From Marinobacter gudaonensis (GTDB lineage Bacteria > Pseudomonadota > Gammaproteobacteria > Pseudomonadales > Oleiphilaceae), in assembly GCF_900115175.1 (NCBI RefSeq), contig NZ_FOYV01000003.1:188725-252724 (forward strand): 64,000 nucleotides of DNA. Reading direction: 5' to 3'. A program made the translations under genes and the position numbers. Numbering within the stretch: position 1 is the stretch's first letter; each line of letters begins with the position of its first letter. Under the pieces are notes generated by a model. The model was not told the DNA's origin and did not search any database. It saw only the letters and a program-made list of their open reading frames with translations. This document shows, one piece after another, positions 24,276 to 32,730 of this stretch.

Positions 24276-27124
24276 CCCGCCGGTACCGGTGGCAGCTCCA
24301 ACAGCTGGCTCAGGGCCTTGTCTTCGTTCAGGCCTTCGCCCCCGGTCACCACCCGCAGTGCCTGAAGTCTTGCCTGCACAGCCTCCCGGAAGGTGGTCAG
24401 GAGTTCCTGGCGGCCCACCTGCCGAACAGCATCCGCCAGTTGTGCGCGCGAGTTGAACCCGGTTTCGCCGCGGTCGATCTCCTGCCAGTAGCGGTTGGAA
24501 ATTTCCCCGAGTTGTCGATCTTTCTCCAGCAGGCTGCTGATCACGGCCTGTTTCTCCCGCGCCAGCCCCGCGTCTGTCATTGCCGTCAGGCTTTGCTCAA
24601 ACTCGGCGGCGAAGGCCTGCACGGCCTGGTCGATCTCCTCTGGCGAGGCCGAGGGTGACTGGACCACGAAGCCCAGGGCCGGGGTTTCCAGCATTTCGAA
24701 CGGCGTTGCGTACACGATGTAGCCCAGCTGCCGGTTGGTGCGGATGGCCTCGTAGAAGGGACTGCTGATGATCTGTGCCAGCAACCGGAAACGGGCCCGT
24801 TCCCGGAAGCTGGTGTTATCACCCTGCATATACAGCGTGTACCCGGTGTCCGGATGGTCAACGGTGAGGGAGACCCGGGTTTCGCGCTCCGGCAGTTGGC
24901 GCACCCGGCTGCGCTCCACGGTGATCAGCTCGCTGTCGCGCAGCACAAGGGCGTTAACCTGGCGGGCCAGGTTCAGGGCAGACGCGCGGGTAAGATTGCC
25001 GTGGGCCAGCATCACCGGATCCACCTGGGACAACACTTCCTCGGAGAACGACACCAGCTCATCGAAGGTGACATGCTGCGCCGCCTGCAGTTTGTCGTCA
25101 GTATTCCAGACGCCTTCGATCAGGGCGCTCTGGATAAACTCGGAGGTCTGTTCCACCGGCCGGTCTTTGGCCTTGTTCTGAAGGCTGTCGATCAGATTCT
25201 GCCGGGCAATCCGGAACCGTTGCTCGGTCAGCTCCGGCTTGGCCAGCTGCAGGAGGATGCGGTTCATCAACGTGTGCAGTTTGTCGTTGTAGCCGCCTAC
25301 GCGCACGGTGATGCCCCGCAGATGCGGGTAAACGCTGTAATCCAGCCCGGCCAGGCTGGCGGAATAGGCCCAGGCGTTGAGGTTGGCGTTGATACTGTCT
25401 ACCAGCAACTGGGTAAGCACGTAGCTTCTGGCCGATGCTCTGGTGGCCGGGCTTCGAAGGCCAACAAACACGTTTGCCTTCGGGGTTTCAAACCGGGTAT
25501 CTCTGGCAAACCACACGTCCATGCCTTCTATCGAACCGAGTTTGGCCGGCTTATCCATGGTGGCGCCAGCCACCATTTCCAGGTCTTCAGGAACAAACGG
25601 GTTGGGTTCGGGCAGGCGAAGCTGCTCTGCGAGTGCAGGCAGGCTCTGGGTTGTCAGGGCCTGGCTGTCCAGCTGCTCGATGGACCAGGCCGCCTCGTAC
25701 CACTGGGTGCGGTTGGGATTGTCCAGGCCGGGTTCCGGGGCCAGGACAAACGCCAGCAGGTTGGATGGCACCAGCCGGTCCAGGATTTCCCGATACTGCT
25801 CAGGCGCATAGCGCTCCAGCAGCCAGGGGGCGCGCAGGATATCTTCGGGCGGGTACTCCTGCAGGTAACTGGAGAGGCGCGTTACCTCGCTGATCGGGCT
25901 GCCTTCCTCGCGAAAGCGGAAATCGAGGCGGGCCAGGTTCTGCATTTCCCGGAAACGCTGCTCGCTGATGCCTTTGGTCCGGATCTTTTCAATGTAATCG
26001 AACACCAGGGGCAGAAGGGCGTCCTGGCGCTCGAGACCCTCCGGTGTCAGGGCAATGTTGATCTCCAGAGTGGCGTTTTCGCCGGTATCCATGCCCAGGC
26101 CCGCAGACAGGCTGTCGGCAAGGCCGGCGCGCTTGAGCACGTCGAACAGGCTGCCCGGTCCTTCATGCCCCAGCAGGTTGGCCACGTAGCTGGCGGGCTT
26201 GGTCCGGTACTTGTCCTGCTGGGACGGAATCGGGAAGGTCAGGGTCAGGCTGCGCACATCCTTCAGCGCCTCTACCGTCACCTTGGCAGGCAGGTCTTCG
26301 CTTTGATACAGAGCCGGGCGGTGACGTTTGGCCTCCAGGTTGCGGTTTTCGATGGCGTCAAAGCGACTCCGAACCATGGCCTCCAGTTGATCCAGTGATT
26401 GCGGGCCGTACACCGCCAGCGTCATCAGGTTAGAGGAATAATGCTGCTTCCAGAACTCGATCAGGTCCGGGCGCAGCGGGTTGTCCTCGGTGTTTTCAAG
26501 CGTGCTCAGGTTTCCTACCGCAAACTGGTTGAAGGCGTGGTCGGGATTGCTGACGGCTTTCTTGACTGAGTAGAAGCGCCGGCCATCGTCCTTCTGCTTC
26601 GAACTAAATTCCGAGTGCACCGCATTGCGTTCCCGGTCCACCAGTTCGGCAGTGAACAGCGGCGCGGCGAACTGCTGGGCAAAGCGATCCAGAGCGGGCT
26701 CAAGAAACTCGGCCTGGATGTCGAAGAAGTAATTGGTGTCCTGGAAAGCCGTGAAGGCGTTGTGCTGTCCGCCGTGGCTCTTGATGAACTGCTGGTACTC
26801 GCCCGGGTCCGGGTATTTTTCGGTGCCCAGGAACAGCATGTGTTCGAGAAAATGGGAGAGCCCCTCGCGGTCCTTGGGGTCGTCACCGCTGCCCACCGCT
26901 ACGTTCATGGAGGCCGCTGCCTTGTCGGCATCACTGTCCGACACCAGGATCACCCGCAGTTCATTCTGCAGTTCAATAAACCGGTACTGGTTGTCGTCGT
27001 TTGGACTCTTTTCCGGCACCGTGGCCGCCAGGGCGGAACCGCCGGCGAACAGGAAAAGGAGCAGGGTTGCCAGGCGTATTGCCGGCTGCAGCATGGTCAC
27101 TCTGGAAGCGTTGCGGTTGCTCAT
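24272..27124 (-). CDS. M16 family zinc protease (pitrilysin/insulinase type)
   Basis: A 950-residue exported peptidase. A signal peptide (about 1-34, ending ALAA) precedes the inverted zinc motif HFLEH (His91, Glu94, His95) followed by MLFLGTEKYPDPGEY, with the third ligand Glu in ERNAVHSEF. The chain contains the four M16 half-domains (about 40-270, 280-500, 520-740, 750-930), so one polypeptide forms the clam-shell chamber that degrades short peptides. Size and order are those of E. coli protease III (PtrA). GAGAG lies five bases before the ATG. The likely site is the periplasm. Confidence 0.93.
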   Translation of the reverse strand: MSNRNASRVTMLQPAIRLATLLLFLFAGGSALAATVPEKSPNDDNQYRFIELQNELRVILVSDSDADKAAASMNVAVGSGDDPKDREGLSHFLEHMLFLGTEKYPDPGEYQQFIKSHGGQHNAFTAFQDTNYFFDIQAEFLEPALDRFAQQFAAPLFTAELVDRERNAVHSEFSSKQKDDGRRFYSVKKAVSNPDHAFNQFAVGNLSTLENTEDNPLRPDLIEFWKQHYSSNLMTLAVYGPQSLDQLEAMVRSRFDAIENRNLEAKRHRPALYQSEDLPAKVTVEALKDVRSLTLTFPIPSQQDKYRTKPASYVANLLGHEGPGSLFDVLKRAGLADSLSAGLGMDTGENATLEINIALTPEGLERQDALLPLVFDYIEKIRTKGISEQRFREMQNLARLDFRFREEGSPISEVTRLSSYLQEYPPEDILRAPWLLERYAPEQYREILDRLVPSNLLAFVLAPEPGLDNPNRTQWYEAAWSIEQLDSQALTTQSLPALAEQLRLPEPNPFVPEDLEMVAGATMDKPAKLGSIEGMDVWFARDTRFETPKANVFVGLRSPATRASARSYVLTQLLVDSINANLNAWAYSASLAGLDYSVYPHLRGITVRVGGYNDKLHTLMNRILLQLAKPELTEQRFRIARQNLIDSLQNKAKDRPVEQTSEFIQSALIEGVWNTDDKLQAAQHVTFDELVSFSEEVLSQVDPVMLAHGNLTRASALNLARQVNALVLRDSELITVERSRVRQLPERETRVSLTVDHPDTGYTLYMQGDNTSFRERARFRLLAQIISSPFYEAIRTNRQLGYIVYATPFEMLETPALGFVVQSPSASPEEIDQAVQAFAAEFEQSLTAMTDAGLAREKQAVISSLLEKDRQLGEISNRYWQEIDRGETGFNSRAQLADAVRQVGRQELLTTFREAVQARLQALRVVTGGEGLNEDKALSQLLELPPVPAG

Positions 27125-27158
27125 AGGCTCTCTCGGGTCCTCGGAAACGGTTTGACGA

Positions 27159-27458
27159 TCAGTGCATCAGCGCGTTACGGGTGCTTTCCGGCTGCTGGTC
27201 AAGTGTTTTACGGGCGAGGTCGGCGGCTTTCTCACCATCCAGCTGGCCGGAGGCAATGCGCTCCAGCACCGTTGCCATGATGGCCACCGATTGCCGATAG
27301 TCTGAAAATTCCGCCTGGAAAGCCTGATCGATGGCCTCGTACACCGCCTGAATCTTCTCTTCACGGCTCCCGGCGGTCTCCGCGGTGTCGTTGATTGCCC
27401 TCAGGCAGGCTCTGGCGATGGAAATATAACGTTCGGCGTTGGGATTGTCGTTTTGCAT
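27159..27458 (-). CDS. Small hypothetical protein
   Basis: A 99-residue soluble protein that I do not recognise. It is predicted all-helical (ISIARACLRAINDTAET, EKIQAVYEAIDQAFQAEF, SVAIMATVLERIASGQLDG) with no signal or membrane segment. It lies 34 bases upstream of the M16 protease on the same strand and may share its transcript. No clear ribosome site is seen before the ATG, but codon use and length of the frame look real. Confidence 0.65.
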   Translation of the reverse strand: MQNDNPNAERYISIARACLRAINDTAETAGSREEKIQAVYEAIDQAFQAEFSDYRQSVAIMATVLERIASGQLDGEKAADLARKTLDQQPESTRNALMH

Positions 27459-27850
27459 GGCTGGTCGTCCGGAATCTGTTCAGGGGTCGAAAAAGAGAGA
27501 GGCCCAAAGGCCTGATAAGTTCCCGATTATGTCATTGCTGGCGGGGTGTTTCATTGCCTTGTGGTAATTGTTTGCCGGGGCAGGCACGGGTGGATTCCTG
27601 TGCTAGTCTCAAACACATTGTGTCGGCGAACCGGACAGGCGCCCAGGCTGCGCAGGTGCGGAATTTAGAGTAACGGCTCTAATAAAAACAAGGGCTTACA
27701 GAGTAAAAACTCTAAAAAAGTTCGGTACATGAGGGTTGCAATTAAGTACAATGCCGGCGTTTCCGGATCGATATACGACTTTAGTCGTAGCGAGTCGAGC
27801 GATCCGGCATGGATAGACAACAACTGAGCAACAGGCAGGGTGGAAGATCG
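27459..27850. promoter_or_regulatory. Control region of the fatty acyl-CoA reductase
   Basis: This 392-base gap holds no gene. It contains two related palindromic sites: TTAGAG-N6-CTCTAA (27665-27682) and AGAGT-N4-ACTCT (27700-27713). Each begins AGAGTAA and ends CTCTAA followed by A-rich DNA, and they are spaced 33 bases apart, about three helical turns. A TACAAT at 27747-27752 could be a -10, without a good -35. Downstream, 27751-27810 can form alternative hairpins (listed separately). GGTGGAAG near 27839 is the ribosome site. Confidence 0.55.
27751..27810 (+). promoter_or_regulatory. Leader with two competing hairpins
   Basis: CCGGATCG (27763-27770) pairs perfectly with CGATCCGG (27800-27807) around an inner hairpin TACGACT/AGTCGTA (27774-27789). 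Alternatively ATGCCGG (27751-27757) pairs with CCGGCAT (27804-27810), which would break the first stem. The block ends 40 bases before the reductase start, so it would lie in the mRNA leader if transcription begins upstream. Confidence 0.5.
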
Positions 27851-29836
27851 ATGAATTATTTCCTGACGGGTGGCACCGGATTTATTGGCCGGTTTCTGGT
27901 AGAAAAACTGCTCGCACGGGGTGGCACGGTTTACGTGCTGGTGCGTGAACAGTCGCAAGAAAAGCTGGACAAGCTTCGTGAGCGCTGGGGTGCAGACGAC
28001 ACTCAGGTAAAAGCCGTGATTGGCGACCTTACCAGCAAAAACCTGGGTATCGACGCCAAGACTCTCAAGTCGCTCAAGGGAAACATCGACCTTTTTTTCC
28101 ACCTGGCGGCTGTCTACGATATGGGCGCCGACGAGGAGGCGCAGCAGGCGACCAACATCGAGGGTACCCGTGCCGCCGTGAACGCCGCCGAGGCCATGGG
28201 CGCCAAGCACTTCCATCACGTGTCATCCATCGCGGCAGCCGGACTGTTCAAGGGCACTTTCCGCGAGGACATGTTCGAGGAAGCCGAGAAGCTGGACCAC
28301 CCGTACCTGCGCACCAAGCACGAATCCGAGAAGGTCGTGCGCCAGGAGTGCAAGGTGCCGTTCCGCATTTACCGCCCGGGTATGGTCATCGGCCACTCCG
28401 CCACCGGTGAAATGGACAAGGTGGACGGCCCCTATTACTTCTTCAAGATGATCCAGAAGATCCGCCATGCCCTGCCGCAGTGGGTGCCTACCGTTGGTAT
28501 TGAGGGTGGCAGGCTGAACATTGTGCCGGTGGACTTCGTGGTCAACGCCATGGACCACATTGCTCATCTGGAGGGTGAGGACGGCAAGTGTTTCCACCTG
28601 GTGGATTCCGATCCCTACAAAGTGGGTGAGATTCTCAATATTTTCAGCGAAGCCGGTCACGCGCCCAAGATGGGCATGCGTATCGACTCGCGCATGTTCG
28701 GCTTCATTCCCCCGTTCATTCGCCAGAGCCTGAAGAACCTGCCGCCGGTGAAGCGTCTGACTGCCGCGGTACTGGACGACATGGGCATTCCGCCCTCCGT
28801 AATGTCGTTCATTAACTATCCGACCCGCTTCGACGCCCGTGAAACCGAGCGGGTGCTGAAGGATACCGGCATTGAAGTGCCCCGCCTGCCGGATTATGCA
28901 CCGGTGATCTGGGATTACTGGGAGCGGAATCTGGATCCCGACCTGTTCAAGGACCGTACCCTGAAGGGCACCGTGGAAGGCCGCGTGTGCGTGGTGACCG
29001 GCGCAACCTCGGGCATTGGTCTGGCGACTGCTCAGAAGCTGGCTGACGCCGGTGCCATCCTGGTGATCGGTGCCCGCAAGCTTGAGCGCCTGAAGGAAGT
29101 GACCGCAGAGCTGGAGTCCCGGGGCGCCAGTGTGCACGCTTACCCCTGCGACTTCTCGGACATGGACGCCTGCGACGAGTTTGTGAAAACCGTTCTGGAC
29201 AATCACGGCCACGTGGATGTGCTGGTGAACAACGCCGGTCGTTCCATCCGCCGCTCCCTGGATCTGTCCTTCGACCGGTTCCACGATTTCGAGCGCACCA
29301 TGCAGCTGAATTACTTTGGCTCGGTACGCCTGATCATGGGCTTTGCCCCCAAGATGCTCGAGCGTCGTCGTGGCCACGTGGTCAATATCTCGTCGATCGG
29401 CGTGCTGACCAATGCGCCCCGCTTCTCGGCCTATGTGGCTTCCAAGTCGGCGCTGGATGCGTTCAGTCGCTGCGCTGCGGCCGAGTGGTCGGATCGCAAC
29501 GTCACCTTCACCACCATCAACATGCCGCTGGTGCGCACGCCGATGATTGCGCCCACCAAGATCTACGATTCGGTGCCCACCCTGACACCGGACGAGGCGG
29601 CGGGCATGGTGGCCGATGCCATCGTTTATCGTCCCAAGCGGATCGCCACGCGTCTGGGCATCTTTGCCCAGGTGCTGCATGCCCTGGCCCCGAAAATGGG
29701 CGAGATCGTCATGAACACCGGCTACCGGATGTTCCCGGATTCGCCGGCGGCCGCCGGCAGCAAGTCCGGCGAAAAGCCCAAGGTCTCCACCGAGCAGGTG
29801 GCTTTCGCAGCGATCATGAGAGGTATCTACTGGTAA
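27851..29836 (+). CDS. Two-domain fatty acyl-CoA reductase (alcohol-forming)
   Basis: A 661-residue NADPH enzyme of two fused reductase domains. The N-terminal extended SDR domain (about 1-370) has TGGTGFIG at 6-13 and the catalytic YLRTK (Tyr152, Lys156); the C-terminal classical SDR domain (about 378-640) has TGATSGIG at 383-390 and YVASK (Tyr528, Lys532). The sequence strongly resembles the Marinobacter aquaeolei VT8 enzyme Maqu_2220, which reduces fatty acyl-CoA through the aldehyde to fatty alcohol for wax ester storage. ATG 27851 matches the conserved N-terminus; an upstream ATG at 27809 adds 14 unconserved residues. It is monocistronic, ending in a strong terminator. Confidence 0.95.
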   Translation: MNYFLTGGTGFIGRFLVEKLLARGGTVYVLVREQSQEKLDKLRERWGADDTQVKAVIGDLTSKNLGIDAKTLKSLKGNIDLFFHLAAVYDMGADEEAQQATNIEGTRAAVNAAEAMGAKHFHHVSSIAAAGLFKGTFREDMFEEAEKLDHPYLRTKHESEKVVRQECKVPFRIYRPGMVIGHSATGEMDKVDGPYYFFKMIQKIRHALPQWVPTVGIEGGRLNIVPVDFVVNAMDHIAHLEGEDGKCFHLVDSDPYKVGEILNIFSEAGHAPKMGMRIDSRMFGFIPPFIRQSLKNLPPVKRLTAAVLDDMGIPPSVMSFINYPTRFDARETERVLKDTGIEVPRLPDYAPVIWDYWERNLDPDLFKDRTLKGTVEGRVCVVTGATSGIGLATAQKLADAGAILVIGARKLERLKEVTAELESRGASVHAYPCDFSDMDACDEFVKTVLDNHGHVDVLVNNAGRSIRRSLDLSFDRFHDFERTMQLNYFGSVRLIMGFAPKMLERRRGHVVNISSIGVLTNAPRFSAYVASKSALDAFSRCAAAEWSDRNVTFTTINMPLVRTPMIAPTKIYDSVPTLTPDEAAGMVADAIVYRPKRIATRLGIFAQVLHALAPKMGEIVMNTGYRMFPDSPAAAGSKSGEKPKVSTEQVAFAAIMRGIYW

Positions 29837-29846
29837 GCCCCGGTAG

Positions 29847-29882
29847 CCATAAAAAAACCCGCTTCGGCGGGTTTTTTTATGG
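29847..29882. terminator. Bidirectional rho-independent terminator
   Basis: Perfect 16-bp stem (CCATAAAAAAACCCGC with GCGGGTTTTTTTATGG) around a TTCG tetraloop. The A tract on one side and T tract on the other let it stop both the acyl-CoA reductase (+) and rnt (-) transcripts. Confidence 0.95.
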
Positions 29883-29885
29883 GCG

Positions 29886-30542
29886 TTATTCGGGATCTGC
29901 TGGCACCGGAGGGGGCGGGAAGCCGCCCAGTTCACGCCAGCGATTGACAATCCCGCAGAACAGATCGGCGGTTTTCTCGGCGTCGTAGGCTGCCGAATGC
30001 GCTTCTTTGTTGCTGAACGGAATGCCGGCCAGCTTGCAAGCCTGGGCCAGCACGGTGTGCCCGTAGGCCAGGCCTGCAAGGGTGGCGGTATCGAAAGTGG
30101 AAAACGGGTGAAAGGGGTTGCGGCGGATATCCGCCCGCAGCGCCGCTGCAAAGATAAAGTTGTGGTCGAAGGTGGCGTTGTGTCCGACCAGAACAGCGCG
30201 TTTGCAGTCGTGAGCCTTCACTGCCTTGCGGATGGGGCCGAAGATTTCGCTCAGGCCTTCCCGTTCCGGAACGGCTTCCCGCTCGGGATTCCAGGGATCG
30301 ATGCCGGTAAAATCCAGCGCCGACTGTTCGAGATTGGCACCCTCGAACGGATCGATTTGCTGCACATGGGTCTCGGCGCGGGTCAGCCAGCCGTCCTCAT
30401 CCATGGTCAGGATAACGGCCGCCACTTCCAGCAGGGCATCCCGCTCCGGGTTGAAACCAGCGGTTTCAACATCGACAACCACGGGCAGAAAGCCGCGGAA
30501 GCGGCGGGACATGGGGTGGGGTGGTTTGCTCTCGTCAGTCAC
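29886..30542 (-). CDS. rnt: Ribonuclease T
   Basis: RNase T is a 3'-5' exonuclease that trims the ends of tRNA and other stable RNAs. The 218-residue DEDDh protein shows [20 protein letters not shown] (Asp24, Glu26), [10 protein letters not shown] and [14 protein letters not shown] with the catalytic His/Asp. A GTG start at 30542 is favoured by GGAG five bases upstream; ATG 30512 has no ribosome site. It lies next to pyrC and motY exactly as in Pseudomonas aeruginosa and ends at the shared terminator. Confidence 0.95.
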   Translation of the reverse strand: MTDESKPPHPMSRRFRGFLPVVVDVETAGFNPERDALLEVAAVILTMDEDGWLTRAETHVQQIDPFEGANLEQSALDFTGIDPWNPEREAVPEREGLSEIFGPIRKAVKAHDCKRAVLVGHNATFDHNFIFAAALRADIRRNPFHPFSTFDTATLAGLAYGHTVLAQACKLAGIPFSNKEAHSAAYDAEKTADLFCGIVNRWRELGGFPPPPVPADPE

Positions 30543-30589
30543 TCAAGCTCCGGTCTTGGCCGTGTGAGAAGGAATCCGTTCAGTGAGGT

Positions 30590-31621
30590 TTACGCCTGCC
30601 GCCAGTTAACGGTTTCACCTGCCTTCAGGGGCACAATGGTGCCGTCTGCGAGGGGCAGTTCTGCCGGCATGGTCCAGGGCTCGCGCACCAGGGTGATGGT
30701 ATCGGTATTTCGTGGCAGGCCGTAAAAATCGGCGCCATTGAAGCTGGCAAAGGCCTCGAGTTTGTCGAGAATGCCCAACTCCTCAAAAATGTCAGCGTAC
30801 AGGCCAATAGCGCCGTAGGCCGAGTAGCAGCCCGCACATCCGCACGCGGTTTCCTTGCGGTTCTTTGAATGGGGTGCGGAATCGGTACCCAGGAAAAACC
30901 GCGAATCGCCGCTGGCCACCGCATCGCGCAGGGCCTGCTGGTGGCGATTGCGTTTGAGGATCGGCAAGCAATAAAGGTGTGGCCGGATGCCACCCACCAG
31001 CATATGGTTGCGGTTGTACATCAGGTGCTGGGGAGTAAGGGTGGCGCCCAGGTTGCCGCCATTGTGCTGCTTAACAAACTCTGCGGAATCGGCGGTGGTA
31101 ATGTGTTCCAGCACCACCCGAAGCTTCGGAAAAGCCTCCAGGATCGGGGAAAGAACCCGCTCGAGGAACACTTTCTCGCGATCAAAGATGTCGATGTCAC
31201 CGTCCGTCACTTCACCATGGACCAGCAGCAGCATGCCGCAGTCGGCCATGGCGTCCAGCACCGGGTAGATGTTGCGTACGTCCTTCACGCCCGAGGCCGA
31301 GTTGGTGGTGGCGCCCGCCGGGTAGAGCTTGGCGGCAACGACACCGGCGGCCTTCGCCTCGCGAACGATTTCGGGGCTGGTACTTTCGGTCAGGTACAGG
31401 GTCATCAGCGGCTCAAAACCCGTGCCTTCGGCGGCGGCCAGAATCCGGTCCCGGTAGGCGCCGGCGTCCGCTGCAGTGGTCACCGGCGGCACCAGGTTGG
31501 GCATGATGATGGCCCTGCGGAAACAGGCGGCGGTTGCCGGAACCACGTCGGTCAGGATGTCGCCGTCCCGGACGTGCAGATGCCAGTCGTCCGGGCGTGT
31601 GATAGTGAGCTTTTCAGTCAT
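30590..31621 (-). CDS. pyrC: Dihydroorotase
   Basis: Dihydroorotase closes carbamoyl-aspartate to dihydroorotate in pyrimidine synthesis. The 343-residue protein is the short gamma-proteobacterial Pyr[11 protein letters not shown] with zinc ligands His14 and His16, [12 protein letters not shown] containing the lysine that is carbamylated, further His in LLVHGEVT and VLEHITT, and [10 protein letters not shown] with the catalytic Asp. The start at 31621 (MTEKLTI) matches the family; the upstream extension is unconserved. Followed 47 bases later by rnt. Confidence 0.96.
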   Translation of the reverse strand: MTEKLTITRPDDWHLHVRDGDILTDVVPATAACFRRAIIMPNLVPPVTTAADAGAYRDRILAAAEGTGFEPLMTLYLTESTSPEIVREAKAAGVVAAKLYPAGATTNSASGVKDVRNIYPVLDAMADCGMLLLVHGEVTDGDIDIFDREKVFLERVLSPILEAFPKLRVVLEHITTADSAEFVKQHNGGNLGATLTPQHLMYNRNHMLVGGIRPHLYCLPILKRNRHQQALRDAVASGDSRFFLGTDSAPHSKNRKETACGCAGCYSAYGAIGLYADIFEELGILDKLEAFASFNGADFYGLPRNTDTITLVREPWTMPAELPLADGTIVPLKAGETVNWRQA

Positions 31622-31737
31622 GTTGGTTGTCCGCGATGCCTTGGGCAAGAGGAGTTCCGGAGCGGCGGCATGTCCGGAGGCCGAAAATTTGGCGGATTAT
31701 ACCAGATCGGGCCCGCGATTGTTTTCTGGTTAAGCCC

Positions 31738-31764
31738 TAAAGCCACCGGCGAATCGGCCGTTAA
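31738..31764 (+). promoter_or_regulatory. Sigma-28 (FliA) type promoter of motY
   Basis: TAAAGCCA, an 11-base spacer and GCCGTTAA match the flagellar sigma factor consensus (TAAAGTTT-N11-GCCGATAA) closely: the -35 keeps TAAAG and the -10 differs at one position. Transcription would start near 31771, about 25 bases before the motY ATG. Confidence 0.7.
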
Positions 31765-31795
31765 CCGGGGTATACCGATTTGGATTCAAGCAGCC

Positions 31796-32725
31796 ATGGC
31801 CATGCCGATAAAATCCCCTGATTTGAAGCGATCACTGTTGCTCGCGGCCGGCCTGTTGGCCGGCGCGTCTACTCCCCTGGCGGTGCAGGCCACCAGCTAT
31901 GGCGCCGGCATTGAAAACAGCCAGTGGTATCTGTCCGAGTCCGTGTTCGAGTGTCGCCTGGTACACGAGGTGCCCGGCTACGGACGCGCGGTATTCAACC
32001 ACCGCGCCGGCGAGGACCTGTCGTTTTTTCTGGAGGCAAGCACGCCCCTGATGCGGCCGGGCCGTGGCGATCTGGTGGTTGAGGCGCCGGTGTGGCGACC
32101 GGGCATCGCTCCCAGACCCGTGGCCAGCGTCAACGTCGCCGAGGGCAACAGACAGGTCTCGCTGGGAACCCGCCAGGCCCACGTTCTGGCACACAGCCTG
32201 CTGGACGGCATGCGACCCACGATTACCCGCGAGGCCTGGTTTGACGACCGGCCGGTGCGAGTGCAGGTGTCCAACATCAACTTTGCCGGCGAGTTCGAGC
32301 GCTATCAGCGCTGTACGTTGAACTTGCTGCCGGTGAACTTTGATCAGATCCAGCGTTCCAGGGTTCCGTTTGCCAGTGGCAGCACAAGCCTGTCAGACGC
32401 CGACCGGAAACTTCTCGATAATATCGTGTCCTACGTGATGGCGGACTCAACAGTGGAGCGCATCTTCGTGGATGGCCACAGCGACAGCATCGGAAGCCGG
32501 ATCGACAACCGGGCTCTGTCGGAGGAGCGGGCCAATGTGGTAGCCGACTACCTCAAGGCCAGCGGCATCGACGAGAACATGATTACCGTCCGGGCCCACG
32601 GCGACCAGTACCCGGCGTCGAACCGTCCGTCCGACAACCGGCGCACCAATATCCGCTTGCAGCGGGCCGGCGACCGGCCAGAGTTGCAGCAGGCCACGGG
32701 CTATGGTGGCGAACCGACCGGGTAA
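31796..32725 (+). CDS. motY: Sodium-type flagellar motor protein MotY
   Basis: MotY forms the periplasmic T ring that anchors stators of sodium-driven or PomAB-like flagellar motors. The 309-residue protein has a signal peptide (ending VQA), an N-terminal domain specific to MotY (SYGAGIENSQWYLSESVFEC), and a C-terminal OmpA-like peptidoglycan-binding domain (about 185-295; VERIFVDGHSDSIGSRIDNR). Neighbours rnt and pyrC are the same as around motY in P. aeruginosa. ATG 31802 is an alternative start. A sigma-28-like promoter just upstream fits a late flagellar gene. Confidence 0.93.
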   Translation: MAMPIKSPDLKRSLLLAAGLLAGASTPLAVQATSYGAGIENSQWYLSESVFECRLVHEVPGYGRAVFNHRAGEDLSFFLEASTPLMRPGRGDLVVEAPVWRPGIAPRPVASVNVAEGNRQVSLGTRQAHVLAHSLLDGMRPTITREAWFDDRPVRVQVSNINFAGEFERYQRCTLNLLPVNFDQIQRSRVPFASGSTSLSDADRKLLDNIVSYVMADSTVERIFVDGHSDSIGSRIDNRALSEERANVVADYLKASGIDENMITVRAHGDQYPASNRPSDNRRTNIRLQRAGDRPELQQATGYGGEPTG

Positions 32726-32730
32726 GGGCG

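Noticed and set aside
24854..26398. 514-codon plus-strand frame opposite the M16 protease
   Set aside because: Antisense shadow of a GC-rich gene; the opposite strand encodes a protein with all M16 motifs.
28223..30151. 642-codon minus-strand frame opposite the acyl-CoA reductase
   Set aside because: It crosses a strong terminator and the rnt gene and resembles no family; the plus strand carries clear SDR motifs.
30869..31795. Long upstream extension of the motY frame
   Set aside because: It runs antisense through pyrC and past the sigma-28-like promoter; the signal peptide places the start at 31796 or 31802.
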